A DNA stretch of 64,000 bases, taken from Lasiosphaeris hirsuta. Taxonomy: Eukaryota > Ascomycota > Sordariomycetes > Sordariales > Lasiosphaeriaceae. Location: assembly GCA_030549175.1 (NCBI GenBank), contig JAUKUA010000001.1:496001-560000 (forward strand), given 5' to 3'. The notes beneath the pieces were generated by a model. That model did not search any database and was not told the origin of the DNA. It saw nothing but the letters and a program-made list of their open reading frames with translations. How positions within the stretch are numbered: position 1 is the stretch's first letter; each line of letters opens with the position of its first letter. The position numbers and the translations under genes are program-made. Positions 53,720 through 64,000 of the stretch are shown piece by piece.

Positions 53720-55081
53720 ATGCGTGCCTACCTATTCACGGCTGCTGCTCTCTTTCTGTCGCTGGAGGCATCGGCCTCGGTGACCATCCGCAAGACAGAC
53801 CGTGGCTCCACGGGGTACGAGGTCGATTTCCGCTACTTCAATGCAACGGCAAAGCGGGTGTTGATCGGCGGAGGCATACAGCCCTTCACGGATCAGTTCC
53901 ACACCACGGGAACATCTTTCCGCTTCAATGGGCGATATGACCCGCGTGACTACAAGCCCGGAGACTTCTACGTCAGTAATCCGTCGCCGCAGCTGCCGGC
54001 CGAGCCAGCATACAAATGGCCGTACGAGATGTCGCGGTCCGAAGGGGGCTTCTGGACATACACAACCCCGTTGCCCAGCGGCACATACAGCTTCGCGTAC
54101 CTGGTCGACTGCAACTATGCGCCCAATTGCAGCATCGACACAGGGAACCTCGTCATCGATCCAGATCTGCCGCCCTTTCTCAACGTCCCCGGCGACCAGG
54201 TTGCCTCGAGTTTCCAGGTCCCTTTCGACGCCCGGTTCCAAGCCTCGCCCGAGCTCAACACAAACTTCGATTACGCTCTAGACACAATCGATCCACATCT
54301 TCATCGGGGAGTCATCAAAACGGCAAACTACACATCGCCCGGATCCATCCATCCCGCTCCCGGCGTGCACGACTTCACCATCTACTTGCCAGCCGAGTAC
54401 GGGCGTGTTTCGGGCAAGAAATATCCTCTGCTGTACCTCTCACATGGAGCGGGCGGCAATGGTGCCGACTGGGAGAACTTGGGTCGTATGAGCCACATTA
54501 TGGATAACCTGATCCGCCTCGGCCACATCCCACCGACGGTAGTAGTGATGCCCTCATTCTACAATCTCGACTCAGAGAGCCCGCGCTTCATATACGGCAA
54601 CAAGTCCAACAGCGTGCCTGTGCCGCCTGCTCACTTTGTCCGCGAAAACTTCGAGAGGTTTCTGTTTCCGTGGGTCGACGAGCACTACGACGTCTGTCGC
54701 CATGCCAGTTGTCGAGCTTATGCGGGCCTATCCATGGGCGCGGTCCTGACGTACGAGATGTTTGTCAACGCTACCGACAAGTTCGACTACTACGGCATGT
54801 TCTCGCCTGCCACCGCCGCGCCTTATATCAATGCCTCCTCGGTAGCCGCGAATCCCCAACTAGCTCACAAGGGCATCATGATCGCATACGGTCTCTATGA
54901 CTTTGTCCTTCCTCAGGCTCGGGATCTGCAGACGGCGCTCGATGCCGTGGAAATTCGCTACATTAACAGAGTCACGCCGTTTGGAAGCCATTACTGGAAC
55001 ACGTGGCAGGATGAGCTCTGGTGGTTTGGGGTGAAGGTTCTGTGGAAGGCCTTGCCATTTGGTGTCCAGACAGGTCGATGA
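53720..55081 (+). CDS. Secreted CE1-like esterase with N-terminal early-set domain
   Basis: An intronless 453-aa frame. The ATG at 53720 opens a signal peptide (MRAYLFTAAALFLSLEASAS). Residues of about 30-160 form a beta-sandwich like the early-set/CBM48-like domain in front of XynZ/enterochelin-type esterases (GGFWTYTTPLPSGTYSFAYL). The esterase domain follows: FTIYLPAEYG, YPLLYLSHGAGGNGADW, nucleophile in AYAGLSMGAVLTY, and His in PFGSHYWNTWQDELWW. These match the putative-esterase (PF00756-type) family used in feruloyl/acetyl-xylan and related ester cleavage. Several N-glycosylation sites fit secretion. Absence of introns, unlike most neighbours, would fit an origin from bacterial-like genes, but is not proof. 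Confidence 0.88.
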   Translation: MRAYLFTAAALFLSLEASASVTIRKTDRGSTGYEVDFRYFNATAKRVLIGGGIQPFTDQFHTTGTSFRFNGRYDPRDYKPGDFYVSNPSPQLPAEPAYKWPYEMSRSEGGFWTYTTPLPSGTYSFAYLVDCNYAPNCSIDTGNLVIDPDLPPFLNVPGDQVASSFQVPFDARFQASPELNTNFDYALDTIDPHLHRGVIKTANYTSPGSIHPAPGVHDFTIYLPAEYGRVSGKKYPLLYLSHGAGGNGADWENLGRMSHIMDNLIRLGHIPPTVVVMPSFYNLDSESPRFIYGNKSNSVPVPPAHFVRENFERFLFPWVDEHYDVCRHASCRAYAGLSMGAVLTYEMFVNATDKFDYYGMFSPATAAPYINASSVAANPQLAHKGIMIAYGLYDFVLPQARDLQTALDAVEIRYINRVTPFGSHYWNTWQDELWWFGVKVLWKALPFGVQTGR

Positions 55082-56410
55082 ATCCATCCAGGACATGACC
55101 TTGGACTTGAGGCGGTACACCAAGTTTACAAGCAAGGGTCTATTTTCCAAGTAAGAAAAACTCCAAATTATCGAAAACTACACCCATCGCGCTACCTTAG
55201 TCCGTCTCAAATAGGTAGCTTAATAATGCTAGGAGGCACGGCAGATAAACCCCTTTTCGATGTACGGGCTACTCATGATGGTGGAATCGCAAACAGGGTA
55301 AGGAATCAGGGAATCCGGCGTACCATCAGGCATTATACCGTTAGAACGTCACGCCGTTAGATCAAAGAGGCCCCGTGCCTCAAATCAGGCCCTAGCCACC
55401 CAAAATCTAGAAAGGCGTGAAGGTGAGATAAAATTACTAGGGTTAGTTATCATAGGCGAAATCATATTGAGAGGATAAAACAGTGGACACGGCGAGCTCG
55501 GGAAGAACTTATTGATAATTTTTCTACGTTCTGTTTCTAAAGAAGGACTAGGAAGTTTGTTTCTCTCTAGGGTCCGTTGTAACGTACCTGCCTCGTTTAT
55601 TTAAAGAGTTATATATAATATATAAGAATATACACATACCTAAGGATTTTCTCTAGCTGCCCATCGGTCTTAAGTTTCCTTTCTGATCTACAGATAACCT
55701 ATGGGTGTCGTAAACACTTTTTACTACTAAAGCTAGACTTCAGAGATTGCTAGGGTTTGGGTCTTCTAAAGGGGTAACTACGATAACTAAAGGGCTCCTA
55801 ATTCGAGAGACTCACCAAATATGTTATACTAATCTTAAGCTACTTCTATAGATTTAACTACAATACTAAGGTTATATAGCTTTTTAATACTAAACTTAAA
55901 GTCTAGTAATAGTACTCGGTGTAGGTTAAATCTACTGAGTAGACTATCTTTACCCATTTTAATAGTACCAGAGTTTTTACCACTGTTTGTGGTTATACCC
56001 AAAGATAATCTTAATAATATTATTGTAGTTAAAATAGATATTAATATATTATATAAAATCGTTAAGGAGGTAGTTCTTAGACTTTGACACAGTTCGGTGA
56101 TGTCTCTGAGATCCAATTGGAATCAGAAGGCCCCTAGAGATCGGCGAGGTTTTGGAGTGTCGGAGCTAAAAGATGTAGCCAGTGGGACCTTGGCTTAGCG
56201 CCCCGCTTCAAAAAAACGCATTTGAATGAGTAGAGGCTATAGCCGCTTAAAAACACGGACGCTTCCCAGTCACTTTTGATTGAACGTGGCGTCTGTGGGT
56301 GCCTTGCTGCCTAAGAGCTGAAAATCAACTACTTCAAGTTCAACGCAATCTGATGCGGAGTTTCAAATTCCTCAGACAAATACCTAAATCCCCAGATCAA
56401 CTCAAATCTC
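55082..56410. other. AT-rich decayed DNA
   Basis: Especially 55560-56080 is AT-rich with ATATAT words and stops in most frames. A minus-strand frame at 55835-56116 (FSIKKLYNLSIVVKS) looks like heavily mutated retroelement coding sequence but cannot be assigned. The end of the region holds the promoter of the next gene. Confidence 0.45.
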
Positions 56411-58648
56411 ATGGCAACTCAACCCTTACTAGCGGAAGGCGAATCACTCGAGCTCAACGTCATCCGTCCAGCTAGTGGTAAATGGCGCATCGCCACTTTC
56501 GTCGTGAGCACTGGCTGGCTCATGCCCGTCATATTCGTCCTCGTTCTCAACTTCCAGGGCCACATCGTCGGCGCCAGCTTCAGTTGCGCCATCTCAAAGG
56601 ACTGCGTGTTTGAGTATGATGAGGATCCCGAGCACGCGCAGGAGAGGCTCTTAATGGTCGACCGTAACGTTGCTGGCGCTCTACAGGTCGTGGCCAAGGT
56701 CCTCGAGCTCTGGTTCCTGTCTATTGCCTGCAGCCTCATCTTCAATCTCATGGCAGGCTTCGCTCGCCCCGGTGGTGTTCCCCTCCAGTACCTCTTCTTG
56801 CACGAGACGCTTCCAAACCCTGAAACGTTCCTACGCCGACCCTTTTGGACCGCGCCCCTACAGCTACGGTCTCGTTCAAGGATGGGACTTTACGCCTTTC
56901 TAGTCCTTGGTGCCGTCCTCTCAGCGACGGTGAATCTCATGGGTCCCGCTGCTGCCGTCCTTTTGCTCCCGGTGCAGAGACGGGCCACAATCGGCAGCTT
57001 GATGCCAAGGCTATTTGTCCGAGCCAGATCCAGCGAGCCGCCAGTTTTTGAGCGGTATGAAGGCTTCGAAAACTTTGTGTGGCAGGCCAGTCCGCCCTAC
57101 TTTTTTAGCCGCGGCGATCTGGCATCGCGGTTGTTGGGCCTCTACATACGTGCGCCCCTCGTATTCCTTCAAGACCTGGCTCAGGCGTCGGTGAGCCATA
57201 CCATGGAGGCTAATGAAGAGCGGGGATACGCCTACGCTGTCGTCCCAAGTCTGCAAACTCTGGCGCGGGTCCATCAGGACTTTCGTCGGTATCGGGCGCT
57301 AGCCGGCGGCCCGCCCATGGGTGTCGATGAGGAAATTATGAGCCAGGCTATGAACGAATCCTACAAGTCGTCTCTTGACCCCGTTATGGAATGACGAGGC
57401 CCCGTCTTTTTACTCACGACTGGCTGCTCTCGTGGAACTGTTTCGGTGATTTCGCTAGGCCATAACAAACTTGTCCGCTGCTACCGGTTTGTGCAGCGAG
57501 ACGCTCCGAATATCATGCCACTCCATTATTCCGACCATGAAGACCTCATTGACAACTCGGGGTTTGTGACTAGGTGTGTTCGTGTGGGCTCGGGCTGGGA
57601 AGGGAACAGGAACAGTTATGCCAGGTTCTATGTGGTCCAGGATTCAACTAACGCTTCAGCTACGGACTACGTCTACGTGTCAGCGAACATTCATTCGGTC
57701 ACCGGCAGTATCCACCTGAATGCTTCAACCCGGCACTGCGGGCTCCCAGACGTCCACGACCCCCGAAACTGCGATTGGGATGCCATGTTTCTTGAACCCC
57801 TGAAGCCCAGGCTCGCGAGGTTCTCTCTCGCGCAGCAGGTCGTCGACTACCATTACCCACTCCAATCGGTAATAGACGGAACCGATGCCTCAACATACGG
57901 CGCTGGGTCTTACAACGCCTCCTGGTGCCATTCCTTCGCATCACTTGGCTTTGCGAACTACAAGACCCGAGCATATCTCGGCGGGAGCAGGGCCGATACT
58001 ACCAATCTAGTCGACACAGAGTTTGGTGACCTGATCTACATTCACCCAGGATGGATACTCGCTGCGTGGGATGTCCAGGAGAACGGCACACTTGCAGAGA
58101 ACACCGCCTCGAGGGCTCTTGAGAGCACCCTCTATTCGGGAATGGGGAATGCCGAACTTTTGGTTTCCGACCTCAACTATCAGCACTTCGTCATCATGAG
58201 CAGCGCCCTGACACTTATCACCTACGACGAAATCCCTGCGGCTGACCCTGCAACACTTGCCCAAGCTGCCGTCGGTACAAATGTCCTCGACGCAACTGTC
58301 ACCGCCATAGTGAAGCAATACGGCCTACAATCGCGGACGTCGGTACTAGGGTGTGTCGTTGCCATCGTAGGCTGTGCCGTTGCCATCGCAAACGCCGCTC
58401 TCTCGTTGAGACGGTACTACTACGAGTCTGTGGGGTCTCCGAGCTTGTTCGCCAAGGCACTTGCGTACAGCCCACCACCAGCAAAGCTGGATGGTGAGAC
58501 GGAGAGTCAGTGGCTGAGCAGACTACGGCTGAAGACCAAGGGGGCTGCATCAACCAAGGTTGATGGGATGAGGAAACCCTCCTCTGTTAATGTGGCGCAG
58601 ACATCTTCAATGCCATACAGATTGATGGGTGATACCGCCACATGGTAG
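56411..58648 (+). CDS. Multi-pass membrane protein gene interrupted by one in-frame UGA
   Basis: The ATG at 56411 opens MATQPLLAEGESLELNV; the frame runs 327 codons to a TGA at 57392-57394 and then continues in the same frame, without another stop, to 58648 (745 sense codons in all). Before the stop are three to four membrane segments (TGWLMPVIFVLVLNF; LWFLSIACSLIFNLM; GLYAFLVLGAVLSATVNLMG). After it come RGPVFLLTTG, KLVRCYRFVQRD, a Cys-containing extracytosolic part with N-glycosylation sites, and a last membrane segment (VLGCVVAIVGCAVAIANAAL). The two halves together resemble a fungal membrane-protein type of unknown function. Either a recent nonsense mutation (TGG or CGA to TGA), a sequencing error, or readthrough. 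No intron covers it. Confidence 0.6.
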
Positions 58649-59588
58649 GAGTTTCTTTTACAGGAGGCGGCCCGAAACAATGCAATACAGGCAAGGGCTT
58701 TTCACCACCAAGGTAGGTACAAAGCCTTTTCAGAATTTCCTCCATCAGCAACAACAGCAGCCCCAACCTTTCTTACTACTAAAGCGATTAAGCAACTTTC
58801 CTTTCAGAGATGATACATAGGCTCTAGTTGCACAATTTGACGTCGACTGCTGTCTTTATAGATGAACAAAGTTGGAGAAGTTTCACAAACAGACCTTGAC
58901 CCCTTTGGATGACTGCATCGCAAGCATTGATGAACGTGAACTGAGCTTACTGGCAAAGTTGTAATGATATCTAGTGGTTTATTCACATCCAGATCCCATG
59001 CCGGGTATGCCTAAGCCTACATAGTACCTGTCCTAATACCATGTTGCGTAACGTCGCGTCCTTTGCAGTTTACACGGCAGCTGGCATCCGGGATTTTTGA
59101 GCTCCAATATGAATGCGGAGATCAGCGCCGCTTTTTTCCGTTTGGTGACCTTCGCCGCTAAGTTTACAAGTAAAAGTTCCGAAACATCGTCTCAGACTTA
59201 ATTGCAATTTAATCAACTCCTCCCAGGTCCTCCAATTATAATCACAGCTGGCCGCTGAAACCACTGCGAGGGTCACTCCCTAGGAATTCCTAGTTGTCAT
59301 GATCTGCCCATAGCAAAAATGGGTAAAACCCGTGCCCGGCTTGGTTGCAGGACACAGGATGCAACTCAAGCCGAGTCAGCCGGCACCAAGGAGCCGATCA
59401 CGACAAGGTTAGGGCCAGCCTGGAGGAGTTGCCAGAACGAATTGTTCCATTGCGTTTCTTTCGTTTTGTTTGGAGAAATAATTCTAAGCGCAGCATTGAT
59501 TCTAGTAACGAAGAAACCCAAACAAACACTCTCTAATTTGGGTGATGCAGATGACTAGCGCCAAGGAGATTCACCACTTCCATCCCAC
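58649..59588. other. Intergenic between convergent genes
   Basis: A frame at 59319-59558 (ATG, 79 codons) has no motif. No gene supported. Confidence 0.35.
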
Positions 59589-61809
59589 CTAAGCAACAGG
59601 TACCGAGTCTACTAGCCTCCACTCCGAAGGGCTACCAGAGAAACGCCAATGCCACATATCCCCACTATGATCCTCGACAATGGCGTCCAGAGCACCCCCG
59701 AAACTGCCTTGGACCAGTCCCCACACATGCTTCACCTCACCCTCCCCAAAAGTCCGCACTTGAGCCCAGGGTCCACTGCTGCCAGGAGCCGGCGGGTTTG
59801 TGATGATATCGTCATTCCCCCGCTCCCAATGTTGTACCTTTCCATCCACCGCAACCAAAAGCTGGAACCCGCCAAAGGCTTTTTCGTCTGCAGTCCAGTA
59901 GTCCTGGATCATGACGGGGGGCGTGACACCAACAGTGTCTCCAAAAATCTCGCCTGGAACCCACGATGAGCTCGCGGCAGTTCGGTAAAACATCTGCATC
60001 TGACCCGTGTTGAGGATGCCGACCACGTAGAGGTTGCCACGGCTGGCTGAGCTGTCGAGCCCAATGTTGGATTGTACAAGTGATGGCCCCGACGCCTGGA
60101 TGTCGATGGAGACAACGCGCTCGTCTGTACTCCAGCGGCCTGTTTTGGGGTTGCGAATCCACTAAACCATGTTAGTCACAGCTGTGTAAAGTCAGAGACG
60201 GTCACATACCTCTTGAAGATTCCCGCTTGATGTCCTGACAACCAAGGAGAAAGCGGAGTCATCTGTCTGGACAAATCCGGGATACCCCTCAAGGCCTTCA
60301 AGGCCCCGTTCGTTGTACACCCACTTGTTTTGTGACTGGGAGTAATACCACATGATAAGCGATCCAGTGGTGCTGACGTAGACGACTTCATAATCGCGGT
60401 TGAACGACGTTCCGGTGATGACAGGCTGCCCGTAAGCTGTCTGACCCTCAACCATGACTCCGTTCGGGAGAGCTGCTGCCGCCTTGGTCTGAAACCATCC
60501 GTAGGGCGCCTCGCCTTTGCGAGACACATGGCTCATGGCGCCGGCTGGGTCGGCCCTGACGACTTCAAAGTTGCGGTGCGCTTTACCACTGCCAGATTGG
60601 TACCTGGTATGAGTTAGTTATGGCATTCCTTAACCCTGGATGGGCCACTTACAAGATGCCGTTGTGGTGGGACTTCTTAGACCATGGGTCAGGGTTCACG
60701 TTCGTGATACCATACTTGGGTCCGTCATCGATCCTTACGGCTCCGTACCTAAGTCATGTTAGGACTGTGTCAGAGAAACAAGCAGAAGGGGGGGCAACTT
60801 ACTTGATGTATCCATAACCACCATCACCAAAGGTAGCTCCCCACGAATTCTTAAACAGCCAGCCACCCACCTCGTCATCATACCCAACAACAAGAACACA
60901 ATGGCTCTCGCCCACCTTAGACTTGGCACTCGGCTTATACGCCGCCTTCCCAGTAAAATCCCAGTCATGAAAATCCGAATAAGTATCAAAGCACGCCGTC
61001 AATGGGCCCACATTCGCCAACCACCTCTTCTGATCAACGACGCTGTCCCTGGCCGTAACCCCCTCAAACTGCACCGTCCTCCCCGCCCGGTCACCGCACG
61101 GCAGATAGAACCTCCCCGCCTCCTCATATTCAAGACACTCCTCATCCGGCACCCCGCCATGGTCAGCGGCCCAGGCCAGCGCCTCATCCGGCCGCCCCCC
61201 CGCGGCACACCCGCTGCCGGACCCCTGCAGGAGATCGGCCGCGGCGCGCACGCCCCACACGCCGTGCTCGATGCGCGTCTGCGCCTCGAGTAGTGCCGTC
61301 GCCGCAAACGCCCAGCACGACCCGCATCGGCCCTGGTCCTGCGTCGTCGTTAGCCAGGCGCGCCCCCAGCGCTGGCGCCAGTCGACTGCGGATGGGAGGG
61401 CGCGGGCGGAGATGGGTACGGTGCGGTCGAGCGGGGTGTCGTTGGTGGGTTTCCTGTTGGCGGCGCGCCGTGACGGGGAGGTGGTGTTGGATGTTGGTAT
61501 GTTGTGCGGCTGGTTAGGGGCGGGGGCGAGAGCGAGAGCGGGTTCGAAGAGGGGGTCGAGGGTCGGCCAGTCGGTTGTGGTTGTGTAGACTTGGGTCATT
61601 GTTGCCGGTTTGGGCAGGCCGCCGAGGCCGTGGGTTGGAGGGGACGGCGGGTACGTCGCGGGGGATGTCGAAGTGGCTTCCGAGGTCGGGGTGGGTTCGA
61701 GACATTCGGCGATATTGGTGTCGGTTTGGTTCCTGTAATGGGGTATGTACGACGCGGTACTGCACACCACGAACGCAAGCAGCACTTTTGGGTTTGCCCA
61801 CCTCATCAT
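59589..61809 (-). CDS. Papain-family cysteine peptidase fused to a beta-propeller-like domain
   Basis: Four exons (61809-60803, 60748-60653, 60603-60210, 60161-59589; introns 54, 49 and 48 nt) give 689 aa. The start MMRWANPKVLLAFVVCSTAS is a signal peptide; an ATG at 61917 would add 36 residues. A Thr/Pro-rich stretch replaces the usual I29 propeptide. The C1A core follows: LPSAVDWRQRWG, TTQDQGRCGSCWAFAATALL with catalytic Cys, ESHCVLVVGYDD with His, and LFKNSWGATFGDGGYGYIKYG with Asn. After about residue 345 come at least six repeats of a beta-blade type, each like FEVVRADPAGAMSHVSRK, VYVSTTGSLIMWYY, AFSLVVRTSSGNLQEWIRN, LYVVGILNTGQMQMFYR, LLVAVDGKVQHWERG and AIVEDHSGDMWHWRF. These resemble PLL/fucose-lectin-like propellers. 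Likely secreted; the propeller may bind sugar or target. Confidence 0.9.
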
Positions 61810-62399
61810 GCAAGTATTGGCAAAGAAAGCGATGGTGGGAGTTATGAATGCTCGTGCTTGGAATACAGCAATAATCCAAAGTTGGGAACATGGCGACTTA
61901 TATCCTCTCTTCTCCATCCAACCTATTCAATGGTCAATTTTGTTCTTCAAAGTTCTATCCTCAACTTTTCTCTCCATTCCCAAAGCTTAGCCGGTCCGCA
62001 GTTAACAGCCTCGTTGAAAAACGCATCTTATCGGCGATGGAATTCTGTTGTCGTGCACCTTGAAGCCATCACAACTGAGTCTTGGGGATATGAATAGAAC
62101 TCACAACGGCGACCGCCACGAAAACGGTGGGAGAACTGCGGTCGATCAAGAGAGCACTTGATTGGTCCAAAAGCCCCTCGCCCGATTCCAGGCTGGTCAG
62201 GGCTATGGACGAAGCCTTCCCCGAAGGCTGGAAGCCCCTCTGCTGACATCTGGGGCGTCCAATGGACTTGAGCCTATTCTGATGATGGCTGTGCCAGAGG
62301 GCGAAATCCGTCCAATCAGGCTCCTGAGAGGTTGGCTCAGCCCCGCCCCGACCAGAAGGTGTGGCTTTACCGTAGTCTACAACCTGACCATGGTCTACA
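61810..62399. other. Upstream region of the papain-propeller gene
   Basis: Contains its promoter and possibly the longer start at 61917. No other gene supported. Confidence 0.4.
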
Positions 62400-64000
62400 A
62401 CGAGCAGTGCGACCCGTGATCATGCATACACAGACCAAGGACGATCTGTTACAACCTGTACACTAGGTACCCAACTTACTACCTCGCTAGTTAAATCAGT
62501 TAACCGTTACTTAAAGGGCTTCGTAATCGGTAGTAACAATACGGTACTATAAGTAGTTGTATAGTCTCTTACCATAGCTAAGGAGACAGAACGCTTAATT
62601 AATGAGGTTAGCTAGGAACAGAAAACAAAATCCTCAAGTATATTAGCCAGTAGTAGATAGCAGAGGCACCCTACAATATCTCCTTCAAAGCCTTAATGTT
62701 AGTAGCTAAATAATACCGAATTATGCTAGGAGCTCTGCCTACTAGAGCCATAACATACCCCGAACCCCTAAAACCCTACATGAAACGTTTCACAACGTAG
62801 TTCGGCATATTCTGTAGCCATAAGCTGTTCAGGAGGCATAAAGCCGGGGATCTAGCACTCGCCAAGCAGGACTTCCACCCATGCTAGTGGATTAAGCGGT
62901 CCTTCTTGACGAACAGCAGTATATGCATTACAAGGAGTTCGATCGAGTGGAGGTGCTGAGAGGCCAATCCCTTGGATTTACTGCCTTCAATCCAGACCCA
63001 ACAGCTCCACGGCTAAGCCAGCCCCTGAATACAGGATCACAGGGAGCGCAGGGCACACAAGGCAGGGCACGGCGAAAGCCAGCAACGCAGTCAACTACAC
63101 GCCAAGCGGGCGGTCTAGCACCATCAATCCGAGGATATCGATCCTAAGGAGAGGGTGTTAGTCTGAAAGATACGGCTCCAAGTGCTAGTCGAGCAACGGC
63201 ATCAACTGCGGCCAACCGAGCCCGCATCAACTACACGCCCTGCAACTGCGCACCCTGCAGCCAGCCAACCGGAGGTTATCCTGCCAGAGATCTATGTGGC
63301 CAGCCCGCGGCCGAGCAGCGGAATCGCTGCGCGTGGTCGGAGCGCTGTGGGCAAGCTCAGGGGAGGTGGCAGGGCCGGTGGCAGGGCACTCCCAAACACT
63401 GTGCTTCTCATCTAGGGTACACGTCGATGCCGACGTCCGCAGACCCACATCAACCACCCACCAGGTCGGCTTTCTCATTCCACAGCGTGGGGCTATTCTT
63501 TCTGCTAGGTGGCGGTATCACACTGGTAACGTCTCAGAGGAAGCCGGATTGTCTCGGCGATTTTCTTTTCTTGCCTCATCCAAAATCGCCTGCGCGCACA
63601 GCAAGGTGAGCTGAAAGTAAGCCTGACACAGGTTTACATCTGTCCCACAAATGTGACAGCTAGTTAGCTTTCTTGCTCTAGAGAGATGGTTGTGGCTGTT
63701 GCCAATTCTGCGAATGACAAACCTCTGGCAGGCTCGCTAGTGAGTGGCCTTGAGCGAAACGAGTCTCGGGTGAACAAGGATGAGGAAGTCATCCTCATAG
63801 TGGTCATATAATTCCCTCCATGTGCCTTTCAGCTCATCCGGAAAAGTTTTGCGGGTTCTGAATTCTCAAGGCACTCGTATCACAGCAAGTCGTCGTGATG
63901 TCTTGGTCTTCTGCTTTCCCATGTAGAAACAGAATTTCCTTAGCTGTTTAGAGCAGAGTAGCGCCAACATATGCAGTCACAGCGTTGCGGCGAAGAGTGG
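62400..64000. other. Repeat-derived decayed DNA to the window end
   Basis: From 62460 to about 62900 the sequence is TA-rich with stops in all frames. From 62920 on it is less biased, with a TCAACTACACGCC phrase repeated at 63091 and 63231 and short Pro/Gly/Arg-rich frames. It looks like a mutated transposon, but no catalytic motif or terminal repeat was recognised. Nothing suggests a gene crossing the window end. Confidence 0.4.

Noticed and set aside
62028..62419. Short frames near 62.2 kb
   Set aside because: No motif, and the flanking sequence is decayed.

Overview
This window is nuclear DNA of a filamentous ascomycete (Pezizomycotina); I cannot place it to a class. The evidence is short spliceosomal introns of about 48-122 nt with GT...CTRAC/CTAAT...AG signals, three HET-domain genes or relics, a DUF3176-type membrane protein, a fungal HSL-type esterase, a pogo/Fot-like DNA transposon, and many in-frame stops that could come from C-to-T change at CpA (RIP-like). 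No tRNA, rRNA, CRISPR array or prokaryotic operon was seen. Most genes are single and monocistronic, so gene models below are my own splicing of the sequence; where the joined length is divisible by three and the motifs line up I give exon coordinates.

Left part (1-16.6 kb): mostly decayed. It holds AT-shifted DNA with small tandem and inverted repeats, two weak hypothetical genes (2.2-3.7 kb), a dead HET gene (5.7-8.4 kb), a truncated beta-lactamase-like relic (8.8-9.45 kb), a dead multi-pass membrane protein gene (10.2-11.8 kb), one intact alpha/beta-hydrolase (12.66-13.79 kb), a 165-bp LTR-like insertion with a perfect 5-bp target duplication, an HNH-nuclease fragment and a MULE transposase relic.

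Middle (17-37.6 kb): DUF3176 membrane protein, FtsJ-like methyltransferase, an intact HET gene, a 1.76-kb pogo element with 38-bp terminal inverted repeats, a cluster of three related Cys/His-rich small-protein genes (one intact, two dead), an SDR that lacks the catalytic lysine, a broken caspase-like peptidase gene, a second copy of the LTR-like element, and a two-exon HET gene.

Right part (38.9-62 kb): gene-rich. A small acidic protein, a Ser/Thr kinase with a poly-Gln tail, a large six-exon Gly-rich protein (1073 aa) convergent with the kinase and divergent from a 345-aa protein of unknown function (a possible three-gene module), a damaged ankyrin gene, a dienelactone hydrolase, a secreted CE1-like esterase, a membrane protein gene cut by a single UGA, and a papain-family peptidase fused to a beta-propeller-like C-terminal half. 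The last 2 kb and 50.9-51.3/55.1-56.1 kb are AT-rich decayed DNA.

The overall picture is an accessory, repeat-affected chromosome segment with allorecognition/cell-death type genes (HET, caspase-like, ankyrin), several already inactivated, flanking a compact block of intact enzymes and unusual multidomain proteins.
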